Shown here piece by piece: positions 51,942 to 61,000 of a DNA stretch of 64,000 nt; the first letter of the stretch is position 1; each line of letters begins with the position of its first letter. The notes beneath the pieces were generated by a model, which made no database searches, was not told the DNA's origin, and saw only the letters and a list, made by a program, of their open reading frames with translations. Position numbers and translations under genes: made by a program. The stretch comes from Lentzea sp. NBRC 105346 (lineage in GTDB: Bacteria; Actinomycetota; Actinomycetes; Mycobacteriales; Pseudonocardiaceae), in the NCBI RefSeq assembly GCF_030269605.1, contig NZ_BSTQ01000002.1:248001-312000 (forward strand). Reading direction: 5' to 3'.

Positions 51942-54156
51942 CCGTGCTCGCGGAGATGCCGAGCCTGCGGGCCACCTGCGAGTTGGAGTTGCCGCCGACG
52001 ATCAGGTCGAGCACCCGCCGTTCCACCGGCGTCAGCAGCGCCCGCACCAGGTCGGCGACATCGGGCACGGCGCACGCGTAGTTCAGCACGGTCTCGTCGG
52101 CCGGCCCGTCCGCGGCGGGCACCCTCGCCTCCGCCTCGGCGACCCACTGCCGCCACGTCGGTGTGGCACCGACGCCGTAGCGTTCGCGGCTGGTCCGGGC
52201 CGCGGCGAACAGCTTGCCCGCGCGCTGCACGTCGCCCTGCCGTTCGGCGACCATCGCCAGGCCCTCCAACGCGTACGGCCGGTTGTGGGTGTCGTCCGGC
52301 GCGACGTCGAGCACCTCTATGAAGAACTTCTTCGCCTCGTGCAGGTCACCGCCGCGCAGTTCGATGGCCCCCGCGGTGTGCAGGATCGAGCCGAGCTCGT
52401 CGGGCCGCTGCCCGCGCCGCGCCACCGGGAGCGCCATCGCCAGCAGCCGCCGCGACTCGGCGACGTCGTTGGCGCACAGCAGGAACCACGCGAGGTCCTG
52501 GCGCGCGTGGGCGAGCGCGAGGGGGTCGTCGAGCCGTTCGCACAACGCGACCACGCGGCGCCGGACGCACTCGCTGGTGGCCGTGCGGCCGTCGGCGCTC
52601 AACGCCCAGCCGAGCTGCTTCAGCGCGCGCACCAGCAGCTCCGGCCGTTGCTGCGGCAGGATCGCCGACACCGCGGAAACGGCCTGCCGCAACGCTTCCC
52701 GCGGTTCGCCCTGGGTCATCGCGAGCCACGATCCCGCGATCATCACGATCGGCGCGTTGACCGAGTCGCCGTGCAGGTCGAGTACGGTCCGGACGAGCCG
52801 GCCCGCCGCGGACCGGCGGCCCCGCTGCTGCCACACGCGGGTCAGCGCGGCCGCCAGCAGCACGCGGGTGTCGACCTCGTCCGGATGGTCCTGCAACAGT
52901 TCGAACACCGTGAGCAGGTTGTCCTGCTCCTCGTCGAAGCCGCGGTGCGTCGACGGCGAGATGAACGCCGCCACCAGCAGAGGTTCGGCGACGTCGGCGA
53001 GCCAGCGCGCGGCCAGTCGCGTGGTCTGCTCCTGTTCGTGCTCGGCGCGCAACTGCTCCAGCCCGTACCGGCGGATCACCTCCAGCATGCGGAACCGTTC
53101 GCCCTCCTTGCGCACCAACGACTTCGACACCAGCCCGGTCAGGACGGGCTCGATGCCGGACACGCCGCACACACGTTCGGCGGCGGCGAGCGTGAGCCCG
53201 CCGGGGAACATCGCGAGGCGCCGCAACACCTGCTGCTCCACCGGGTTGAGCAGCAGGTAGCTCCAGTCGATCGCGGCGCGCAGGTTGCGGTGCCGGTCCG
53301 GCGCGGTGCGGGCGCTCTCACTGAGCAGCCCCAGCTGGTCGTCGAGACACCACTCGATCTCGCGCACGGACATCGAGTGCACCCGCCGCGCCGCGAGCTC
53401 GATCGCCAGCGGCAGGCCGTCCAGCCGGTGGCACAGCCGGCCGACAGCTTCGAGATCGGTCAGCTCCCCGCCGGCGGACCTCGCGCGGTCGAGGAAGAGC
53501 TGCACCGCGGGCGAGGCGAGCACCTGCTCGCGGGACGCGCCCGACGCCAGCCCGTCGACCGGCAGCGGTTCGATGTGCAGCAACGCCTCCCCCGCGACAC
53601 CCAGCGGTTCGCGGGACGTGGCGAGCACCCGCAGCAGCGGGCAGCGCTCCAGGAGCTCGCGCAGGACCACCGCGCACGGCACGGTCAGCTGCTCGCAGTT
53701 GTCCACGACGAGGCTCAGCCGCCGGTTGTTGATCGCGTCCACGACGGGCCGCAACGCCGGCTCGCCCGCGGCCTCCCGCACACCGAGCGCGGTCGCGATG
53801 GTCTCCAGGATGCGGGTGCCGTCGACGACCGAGCCGAGCTCGACGAGCCGGAACTTGCGTTTGCGCCCGCCGACCGCGCGGCGCGCCACCTCCAGCGCCA
53901 GCCGCGTCTTGCCCACGCCCGCCGTCCCGACCACGGTGACCATGCGCGCGGACCGCATCAGGTGCCTGAGGGCGGCCATCTCCTCCTCGCGCCCGACGAA
54001 CGAGTCGAGCGGCTCGGGGATGGCCTGGTCGCCGGCCCGGCTGGTCGATCCACCGCGCCGGCGAAACGCGCGCTGACGGCACGCGTTGGAGCAGTAGCGC
54101 GCGGGCCTGCCGCGGTCGTTGAGCGTGACCTCGGCGCCGCACGCGCCGCAGTTCAC
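51841..54156 (-). CDS. Zinc-finger/STAND ATPase/LuxR regulator B
   Basis: About 771 residues with the same architecture as regulator A: CGAC and CSNACRQRAFR finger, Walker A VVGTAGVGKTRLA, LSLVVDNCEQL, VLATSREPLGV, GLPLAIELAARR, a long helical-repeat region, and LuxR domain LTPVERRVLDLIVGGNSNSQ. The start is uncertain: GTG 54156 matches the starts of the two paralogues relative to the finger, while ATG 54219 would give 21 more residues; neither has a clear ribosome binding site. A perfect palindrome lies 81-96 bp upstream of the chosen start. Confidence 0.85.
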   Translation of the reverse strand: MNCGACGAEVTLNDRGRPARYCSNACRQRAFRRRGGSTSRAGDQAIPEPLDSFVGREEEMAALRHLMRSARMVTVVGTAGVGKTRLALEVARRAVGGRKRKFRLVELGSVVDGTRILETIATALGVREAAGEPALRPVVDAINNRRLSLVVDNCEQLTVPCAVVLRELLERCPLLRVLATSREPLGVAGEALLHIEPLPVDGLASGASREQVLASPAVQLFLDRARSAGGELTDLEAVGRLCHRLDGLPLAIELAARRVHSMSVREIEWCLDDQLGLLSESARTAPDRHRNLRAAIDWSYLLLNPVEQQVLRRLAMFPGGLTLAAAERVCGVSGIEPVLTGLVSKSLVRKEGERFRMLEVIRRYGLEQLRAEHEQEQTTRLAARWLADVAEPLLVAAFISPSTHRGFDEEQDNLLTVFELLQDHPDEVDTRVLLAAALTRVWQQRGRRSAAGRLVRTVLDLHGDSVNAPIVMIAGSWLAMTQGEPREALRQAVSAVSAILPQQRPELLVRALKQLGWALSADGRTATSECVRRRVVALCERLDDPLALAHARQDLAWFLLCANDVAESRRLLAMALPVARRGQRPDELGSILHTAGAIELRGGDLHEAKKFFIEVLDVAPDDTHNRPYALEGLAMVAERQGDVQRAGKLFAAARTSRERYGVGATPTWRQWVAEAEARVPAADGPADETVLNYACAVPDVADLVRALLTPVERRVLDLIVGGNSNSQVARRLGISASTVTNHLDAVLAKVRLENRAQVVRWYAETRARCAR

Positions 54157-54236
54157 CGTAATGTTCTCGGTACCGAAACCCACGGCACCGAGCTTGGTGA
54201 GAGCGCGTCCATGAAACATCGGTAGGTACCACAGCG

Positions 54237-54252
54237 TTACGGATATCCGTAA
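54237..54252. promoter_or_regulatory. 16-bp perfect palindrome between regulators B and C
   Basis: TTACGGATATCCGTAA is perfectly self-complementary and ends two bases before the stop codon of regulator C, upstream of regulator B (same strand). It is a good candidate operator for one of the LuxR-type proteins. Confidence 0.6.
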
Positions 54253-54254
54253 TC

Positions 54255-56390
54255 TCAACTGGTGACCCAGCGCGCCGCCCACGCCGCCACCTGCGCGCGT
54301 GACCGCACGTGCAGCACCTCCTTGATCTGCCGCACACGTTCCTCCACACCCCGTGCCGACAGATCCAGCCGCTGGGCGATCTGCCGGTTCGTCAGCCCCT
54401 CGGCGATCAGCCGCGCCACGTCCAACTGCCCGCTGGTGAGCACGGCGAGCGCCGGGTGCCGGGCCGGCGGCACCGGGCCGCCCTCCGCGAGCGCCACTGC
54501 CTCCGCCCGGCTCAGCCAGCCGCCGGCGCGGACGGCGTCGTCGTGGTCGAGCACGGCCTGCCACGCCTCGTCCAGGCGCGCCTGCCACCAGGCGTCGACC
54601 TCGAGCGTCCTGGACTCCCGGATCTGGGCGGCGGCGCCGAGCAGCATGGCGGCGCGTTCGGGTTGCCGCCGGGCCAGTTCGACGAACGCCAGGCCCTCCA
54701 GGGCCTCGGTGAACGTGACATGGTCGAAGCCGCGCATCGCCTCGCGGAACACCTCCTCGGCGGTGTCCACGTCGTGGATGAAGAGCTTGGCGACCCCCAG
54801 GTTGATCAGCACGTGCCCGGCGGGCAGCCCGTTCTCGCGGTACCCCTTCAGCGCCTCTTCTGCCGCCGCCGCGGCGGCCGCGTACTCGCCCAGGTTGATC
54901 CGCAGGTAGGCGATCCGGGCGAGGCTCGACGGCCGCGCCATCGGGTCGTCGAGGCGGGCCGTGACGTCCAGTCGTTCGTGCATGCGCGTGATCGAGCCGA
55001 GCAGGTCGCCCGCCGCGTGGCTGGCGTAGACGTGCGCGTCGAGCAGCCGGGCGAGGTTGACCGGGCGGTCGCGTGTGCGTTCCTCGGCCAGTGCCGCGGT
55101 GATCGTGGGCAACGCGACGTGCAGCTCACCGACGCCGGCGGCCGAGTAGACCAGCGTCTCCTGCGCGGGTGCGCGGTACGGCGAGTCCGGGGCGGAGTGG
55201 GCCAGCGCGTGGCGCAGTAGCTCGGTTCCGTCTCCCGAGACGCGGCCCCACATCGCGGCGAGCAGCAACCGCCGGTCGTCGGTGAGCGCGCCGGCCACGT
55301 GCGCGAGGTTCGCGACCTCCTCCCGCCAGCGCCGCAGGTCCGCCTCCGGGGTCATGACGTGCTCGAACCACGTCTGTCCCATGTGGACGAACAGGGTGGC
55401 CAGCCGGTCCAGCGCGGCGTCGTACTCGTTGAGTGACCGCAGTTCCTCCTCGGCCAGCAGGCGCACGGGTTCGAACAGCCGATATCTGTCCATTTCGGAC
55501 ACCGCGAGCGACCTGGTCACCAGCACCCGCAGCAGTTCCTCGGGCACCCCGGCCAGCTCCGCGTCCGCGCCGCCGGGCAGCAACGCGAGCGCCCGCACGG
55601 CGTGCCGCAACGGGTCGGTCAGCAGGTCGTAGCCCCACCGGGCCGCCGCCCGCAGCCCTTGGTGGCGCGGCGCGCCGGTGCGGAAACCCTGGTTCAGCAA
55701 CGCGAACAGGTCACCCGCGATTTCGGCCGGTGTCAGGACGGTCAGCATGCGGGCCGCGAGCTCGATCGCGAACGGCGAGCCGTCCAGTGCCGTGCACAGC
55801 CGGCCCGCTTCTCGCAGCGCGTCGTCGTCAGGTTCGAGGTCGGGCGCGCGGTCCAGGAGCAGCCGCACGGCGTCGGATCCGAGGCACTCGGCGGCCGTGC
55901 GGTCCGCGACGGGCAGCCCGGCGAGGCGGTGCTCGGCGAACCCCGGCAGCGGAATCGTGCTGGTCGCGAGCACGCTCAGGTTCGGGTGTTCCTCGGCCAT
56001 CCGGGTCGCGAGGCCAGCCCGATGCTCGCACGTGTCGAGCACCAGGAGTCCGGACGGCAGCGCCACCGGGTCGGCGACGCGGGTGAGGTCGACCAGCTTC
56101 GCCTGCCCGCCGCGGGCCACCCGCTGCCGGGCGATCTCCAGTGCCAGCCGGGTCTTGCCGATGCCGGTCGGCCCGGTGATCACCACCGTCCGGTGGTCGT
56201 TCAGCAGCCGCCGCACGGTGGCGAGGTCTGTTGTGCGGCCGAAGAACCGGTCGGCGGCGAAGGGGACGGTCCGTTCGCTGGGCGGGCCGGGGTCGTCGCG
56301 GCGGCCGCGGTAGGCGCGCTGGCGGCAGGCGTTGGAGCAGTAGATGCCCGATCCCGGCACGTCCCGCCCGCACACGGCGCACACGCTCAC
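54255..56390 (-). CDS. Zinc-finger/STAND ATPase/LuxR regulator C
   Basis: A 711-residue third member. Finger: CAVC and CSNACRQRAYR. ATPase: Walker A ITGPTGIGKTRLA, GLLVLDTCEH, VLATSTIPLPG and GSPFAIELAARM. Helical repeats follow, and the C-terminal LuxR domain is LTSGQLDVARLIAEGLTNRQ. GGAGG lies five bases before GTG 56390, and the VSVC start is identical to regulator A. The open frame continues upstream through a tandem repeat array but is not needed. Regulators A, B and C are clearly paralogues, differing mostly in the repeat region that would sense the signal. Confidence 0.87.
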   Translation of the reverse strand: MSVCAVCGRDVPGSGIYCSNACRQRAYRGRRDDPGPPSERTVPFAADRFFGRTTDLATVRRLLNDHRTVVITGPTGIGKTRLALEIARQRVARGGQAKLVDLTRVADPVALPSGLLVLDTCEHRAGLATRMAEEHPNLSVLATSTIPLPGFAEHRLAGLPVADRTAAECLGSDAVRLLLDRAPDLEPDDDALREAGRLCTALDGSPFAIELAARMLTVLTPAEIAGDLFALLNQGFRTGAPRHQGLRAAARWGYDLLTDPLRHAVRALALLPGGADAELAGVPEELLRVLVTRSLAVSEMDRYRLFEPVRLLAEEELRSLNEYDAALDRLATLFVHMGQTWFEHVMTPEADLRRWREEVANLAHVAGALTDDRRLLLAAMWGRVSGDGTELLRHALAHSAPDSPYRAPAQETLVYSAAGVGELHVALPTITAALAEERTRDRPVNLARLLDAHVYASHAAGDLLGSITRMHERLDVTARLDDPMARPSSLARIAYLRINLGEYAAAAAAAEEALKGYRENGLPAGHVLINLGVAKLFIHDVDTAEEVFREAMRGFDHVTFTEALEGLAFVELARRQPERAAMLLGAAAQIRESRTLEVDAWWQARLDEAWQAVLDHDDAVRAGGWLSRAEAVALAEGGPVPPARHPALAVLTSGQLDVARLIAEGLTNRQIAQRLDLSARGVEERVRQIKEVLHVRSRAQVAAWAARWVTS

Positions 56391-56410
56391 GCCCACCTCC
56401 GCGGGCCGTC

Positions 56411-56610
56411 TGTGAAGGCGGCGTTCACGGATCTCAGGTTGGCGAAGGCGGCGCTCGCCCACCCCAGACCGGCGAAGGCGGCCCTCGCCCACCCCACACG
56501 TGCAAAGGCGGCCCTCGCCGACCCCGACCCCGCGAATGCGGCGCTCGCCCACCCAAGACCCGCGAGAGCGGCCCCCACCAACCCCGGTCTCGCGAGAGCG
56601 GTCCCGGCCC
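56411..56610. repeat. 30-bp tandem repeat array
   Basis: Nearly seven units of exactly 30 bp, based on GGCGAAGGCGGC(G/C)CTCGCCC and ACCC(C)AGACC. Units 1-7 start at 56411, 56441, 56471, 56501, 56531, 56561 and 56591; the last ends at the stop of the next gene. It fills almost the whole gap between the minus-strand LuxR ATPase gene and regulator C. Confidence 0.9.
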
Positions 56611-57489
56611 TCATGCGCTCGCCCACACGGCCAGCTGGGTGCGCGTGCGCAGCCCCAGACGCGTCAGCATGTGCCCGACGTGGTGGTCCACCGTGCGTTC
56701 GGCGATCCCCAACTCGGCCGCGATCTCCGCGTTGGTCCGCCCCGCGGCGACCAGCCCGAGCACCTCGTGCTGCCGCCCGGTCAACGCCGGATCCAGCGGC
56801 ACGTCCCGCGGCGGCGCTGGAGCGGGCAACCCGCGCAGCCGCTCGCGAACCGCCTCGGCCTCCCCGCGCGCCGCGAGATCGAAAGCGGCATACGCCCGAG
56901 TCGCGTCCAGCAACCGAAAACCCGCCCCGGACCGCAGCACCATCGACTTGGCCACCAGCCGGGCGAGCACGGGCGCGACCGCGCCGAGCGGTTCGAACGC
57001 CAGCGCCGACGCCGTCGCCAGGTCGAACTCCGTCAGCACCGAGAGCCGGCGCAGCAGCAAGCGTTCCTCGGTGTCCAGCCGATGGTAGGCGGCGGGCACG
57101 GCCTCGGTCAGCACGAGCGCGGTCTCGTCGAACGGGGCCACGCGCAGCACGCGCTCCCCCGGCACGTCGAGCACCTCGGTGCTGGTGACCACGATCCGCA
57201 GGTCCGCGTGCCACGCGAGCAGCTCGGTGACGACCGTCGCGCACACGTCCAGCGCGCGTTCGGCGCCGTCGAGCACGAGCAGGGTGCCGGGGTCGCGCAC
57301 GACGAGGTCCTCGGTCACCGCGACGGCACCCGGCGCGAAGGCGTTCACCAACCACGTTTTGCCCGCACCACCGGGACCGTGCAGGGTGACCAGGCGATGC
57401 TGCGTGAGAGCGCGACCAAGTTCGGTCAGCTCTCGCGTCCGGCTCACGTTGCGCACCCGATGGTTCTTATCATGAGAGCGCGACCACAT
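56611..57489 (-). CDS. Short ATPase-LuxR regulator D
   Basis: About 292 residues, no zinc finger. Walker A LHGPGGAGKTWLV near 37-49, Walker B GTLLVLDGAER, then a reduced ATPase/winged region (RLVAKSMVLRSGAGFRLLD) and a C-terminal LuxR domain LTGRQHEVLGLVAAGRTNAE with AERTVDHHVGHML. The helical-repeat sensor of regulators A-C is missing. ATG 57489 was chosen although it has no clear ribosome binding site; GTG 57456 is the alternative. The start lies inside an inverted repeat shared with the divergent gene. Confidence 0.78.
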   Translation of the reverse strand: MWSRSHDKNHRVRNVSRTRELTELGRALTQHRLVTLHGPGGAGKTWLVNAFAPGAVAVTEDLVVRDPGTLLVLDGAERALDVCATVVTELLAWHADLRIVVTSTEVLDVPGERVLRVAPFDETALVLTEAVPAAYHRLDTEERLLLRRLSVLTEFDLATASALAFEPLGAVAPVLARLVAKSMVLRSGAGFRLLDATRAYAAFDLAARGEAEAVRERLRGLPAPAPPRDVPLDPALTGRQHEVLGLVAAGRTNAEIAAELGIAERTVDHHVGHMLTRLGLRTRTQLAVWASA

Positions 57490-57507
57490 TGTTAGGAAAC
57501 GATGTGG
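57484..57507. promoter_or_regulatory. Inverted repeat covering the start of regulator D
   Basis: CCACATTGTT and AACGATGTGG are 10-bp arms with one mismatch around AGGA. The left arm contains the regulator D start codon and the right arm lies just upstream of the divergent small LuxR gene. Likely a binding site controlling both. Confidence 0.5.
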
Positions 57508-57572
57508 GCGATAAACGTAACGCTGAAGGTTTGCCCCATGACGCCGAGAACCGATCGCCCGAAACGGAACCG

Positions 57573-57899
57573 ATGGACCGAGAACCCGGCCGCGCCCGCA
57601 CAGGCGTCGCGGCGCTGACCAACTCCGAACGCCGGATCGCGCTACTGGCGATGCGGGGCAAAACCAACCGGGCGATCGCCGCGGAGCTGTTCGTCCAGCT
57701 GCGCACCGTGGAGATCCATCTGACCAACGCCTACCGCAAGCTCGGGATCCGGCGGCGTGGCGAGCTGGGCTCCGTTCTCCGTCCGGCAATTGCGACGGAA
57801 AACAAAAGTGCCGTCAGCCGAGGTGAACGGTTCCGGAGCGGCGCACGTTCTACAGGTGACCGACGGGACGCCAGCAGGGGGCGTCCCGTCGGCGCCTAA
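57573..57899 (+). CDS. Lone LuxR-type helix-turn-helix protein
   Basis: About 108 residues (131 if GTG 57504 is used). LTNSERRIALLAMRGKTNRA and FVQLRTVEIHLTNAYRKLG form a LuxR/GerE DNA-binding domain at about 16-75; there is no ATPase or receiver domain. The C-terminal 25 residues are encoded by DNA that forms a hairpin (57861-57891) and are probably not conserved. Divergent from regulator D. Confidence 0.7.
   Translation: MDREPGRARTGVAALTNSERRIALLAMRGKTNRAIAAELFVQLRTVEIHLTNAYRKLGIRRRGELGSVLRPAIATENKSAVSRGERFRSGARSTGDRRDASRGRPVGA
57861..57891. terminator. 12-bp perfect hairpin, terminator of the 20-codon gene
   Basis: CGACGGGACGCC, loop AGCAGGG, GGCGTCCCGTCG. On the minus strand it follows the stop of the small gene at 57896-57958 by four bases; on the plus strand it lies inside the end of the small LuxR gene. 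Confidence 0.7.
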
Positions 57900-57958
57900 C
57901 GGTTCGGCCGGGCCGGCTTCTCGACCTCGACCAGGTAGTCGCGGATGTCCCCGTTCAT
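57896..57958 (-). CDS. Candidate 20-residue peptide gene
   Basis: A 20-codon frame beginning MNGDIRDYLVEVEKPARP. GAGGAGG stands four bases before the ATG, one of the best ribosome binding sites in the window, and a 12-bp hairpin follows the TAG immediately. This is the layout of a complete tiny gene. The peptide is amphipathic and charged with no Cys, so an ordinary lanthipeptide is unlikely. It overlaps the stop of the small LuxR gene on the other strand. No family recognised. Confidence 0.55.
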   Translation of the reverse strand: MNGDIRDYLVEVEKPARPNR

Positions 57959-58071
57959 CACCCCTCCTCGCAGGTCAGCACCTACTTCCTAGGGCAAATG
58001 CGTTGTTCGGTTCCGCTGACTGGACGCCGGACAAACAATCTGGGGACAATCCCGGCCGAGGGGGTTTGCAC

Positions 58072-61000
58072 ATGCCACGGCCGGAAAGACCGATCGACCA
58101 GGAAGAGGGCACACTTCCCGCCTTCGCCGCCGACCTGAGAAAGTTGCGTGAGAAAGCAGGTAAACCGACTTATCGCGAACTGGCCCGCACGGCGCACTAC
58201 TCGGTGACCGTGCTCGCCGAGGCCGCCGGGGGCCGGAAACTGCCGAGCCTCGCCGTGACCCTGGCCTACGTCGAGGCGTGCGGCGGTGACGCCGAGGAGT
58301 GGCGCCGAAGATGGCAGGCCGCGGCGGCCGAGTACAGCTCCTCGTCCGACGACCAGGAACCGCCGTACGTGGGGCTCGGCGCGTTCCAGCCCGGCGACGC
58401 TGACCGCTTCTTCGGCCGGGACAAGCTGGTCCGCCAGCTCATGACCAAGGTCGCCGAGTGCCGGTTCGTCGGCGTGTTCGGCGCGTCCGGTTCCGGCAAG
58501 TCCTCGATCCTGCGGGCGGGGCTCGTGCCGCGGACCGAGGGCGAGGCGAAGGTGATCACGCCCGGCGCGCACCCGATGGACGAGTGGCGCGCCACCGACG
58601 GCGCCGACCTCGTCGTGGTCGACCAGTTCGAAGAGGTCTTCACCCTGTGCCGTGACCCGCAGGAACGCGCGGCGTTCATCCGCGAGCTCGTCCGCGGCGA
58701 CACCCACGTCGTCATCGGCGTGCGCTCGGACTTCCACGGCCACTGCGGGCAGTACCCGGAGCTGGTCGACGCGTTGAACGACGCGCAGATCCTCGTCGGC
58801 GCGATGAGCCCCGAGGAACTGTACGAGGCGATCACCCAGCCCGCGGTCCGCGCGGGTTACACGGTGGAGAGCGCGCTGGTGTCCGCGCTCGCCGCCGAGC
58901 ACCAGGCACTGCCGCTGGTCTCGCACGTGCTGCTGGAGACGTGGAAACGGCGGCGCGGCACGCGGCTGACGCTGGAGGCCTACGAGGAGACCGGCGGTGT
59001 GCGGTACGCGATCGCGCAGAGCGCCGAGGACGTCTACACGTCGCTGGAGCCCGCGGAACAGGACGTCGCCCGCCGGATCCTGCAGCGGCTCACCGCGCTC
59101 GGTGACGGCACCGAGGACACCAAGCGCCGCGTCGCGCGCAGCAGCCTCGACGACGACCCGCAGACCACGACCGTCCTGGAACGGCTGGCCGCCGCACGGC
59201 TGGTGACGCTGGACGCCAACGCGGTCGACCTGACCCACGAGGCGTTGATCCGCAGCTGGCCGCGGCTGCGCGGGTGGCTCGACGACAACCGCGACGCGCT
59301 GCGCATCCACCACCAGCTCACCGAGGCGACGGCCGCGTGGGAGTCGCTCGACCGCGACCCCGGTGGGCTGTACCGGGGTGCCCGGCTCGCGCTCGCGCGG
59401 GAGTGGGTGACGCCCGAGGCGCTGACCGTGCGGGAACGCGAGTTCCTGACCGCGAGCGTCGACGCCGAGTCCGCCGAACTGGAGGCCGCCCGCCGCCGCA
59501 CGCGCCGGCTGCGTCAGCTCGTCGGGCTGCTCACCGTGCTGCTGGTGCTGGCCGTGACGGCCATCGGGTCCGCGATCCGCGCGCAGAACCAGGTGACCGA
59601 GCAGCGCAACATCGCCATCGCGCGCAAGGCCGACACCGACGCGGAGTCGCTCGCCAACGCCAACCCGGCCCTGTCCCGGCAGCTGAGCCTCGCCGCGTAC
59701 AAGCTCGCGCCCAACGCGGAGACGCGCGACCACCTGCTCTCGTCGCAGGCCGCGCCGCGGGCAGCGCAGATCCGGGGCATGACCGGGGAGATGCGGCTGT
59801 CGCTGAGCCCCGACGGCCACCTGGTCGCCGCCGGCAGTGCCGCCGGGCGCGAGCTGTGGCTGTCCGACGTGAGCGACCTGCACCACCCGCGCGTGCTGGC
59901 CAAGCTCGCGCTGCCCGACGAGCAGAAGCTGACCGCTTTCGCGAACGACGGCCGCACGGTGATCTCCGTCGGGCTGACCGCGGTGCGGTTGTGGGACATC
60001 ACCACGCCGTCGTCGCCGCGCGAGCTGCCCGCGCTGGACAGCACGCCGATCGAACCGCACGCGGTCGCCGTCAGCCCGGACGGAAAGATCGCCGCCGTCA
60101 CCTACGGCGACAACTCGCTGAAGCTGTGGGACGTCACCGGCACGCCACGCCAGCTGGCGCACCTGCCGGGCCTCGCCGGCCGTCCGACGAACGTCGCGTT
60201 CAGCCGCGACGGCAACCGCATCATCGCCGCGACCGGCACGATCGCGCAGCTCATCGACGTGACGGACCTCGGAAAGCCGCGGCTGGCGGGCAAACTGGTG
60301 GGTCACCGGGACGTGACGTGGTCCGGCGCGTTCAGCCCGGACGGCACCGTCGTCGCCACCTCCAGCTGGGACCACGACATCCGCCTGTGGAACGTGTCCG
60401 ATGTGGATGATCCGAAGGAGATCGGCGTGCTCACCGGGCACACCGGCCTCACCTGGGGCACGGCGTTCTCACCGGACGGGCGCACGCTCGCCACGGTCGG
60501 CGCCGGGGACACCCGCCTCTGGGACGTCACGGACATCAAGCGCCCCAAGCCGATCACCGTGCTGGCGGGCGGCGTGTTCACCGTCCTGTTCACCCCCGAC
60601 GGACAGGGCCTCGTGATCGCCGAGGGCTCCGAGGTGCGCCTGCAGGACCTGCGTGACCTGCCGCTGGCAGGCCACGGCGACCTCGTCTCCTCGGTCGCGC
60701 TGCGTCCCGACGGCAAGGTGCTGGCCAGCGGCAGCTGGGACAAGACCGTGCGGCTGTGGGAGGTGACCCCGCGGCGGGAGCGGATCCCGCTCGCCACGAT
60801 CACCGATCCGGGCAACTTCGTGCGCTCGGTCGCGTTCAGCCCGGACGGCAACACGCTGGCCGCCGCGTGCGACGACGGCGTCACGCGGCTCTGGGACGTT
60901 CGCGAACCGCGCGCGCCCCGGTTGATCGGGACGATGATCACCGAGCTGGACAAGGAAACCCTCGCCACGGAGTTCAGTCCCGACGGGAAGCTGCTCGCGG

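Noticed and set aside
56411-56610. CRISPR array
   Set aside because: The units are contiguous with no unique spacers, and no cas genes are near.
55602-57188. Plus-strand frame of 528 codons with KAALAHPRPA-like repeats
   Set aside because: The repeats come from the 30-bp array and the rest is antisense to regulators C and D.
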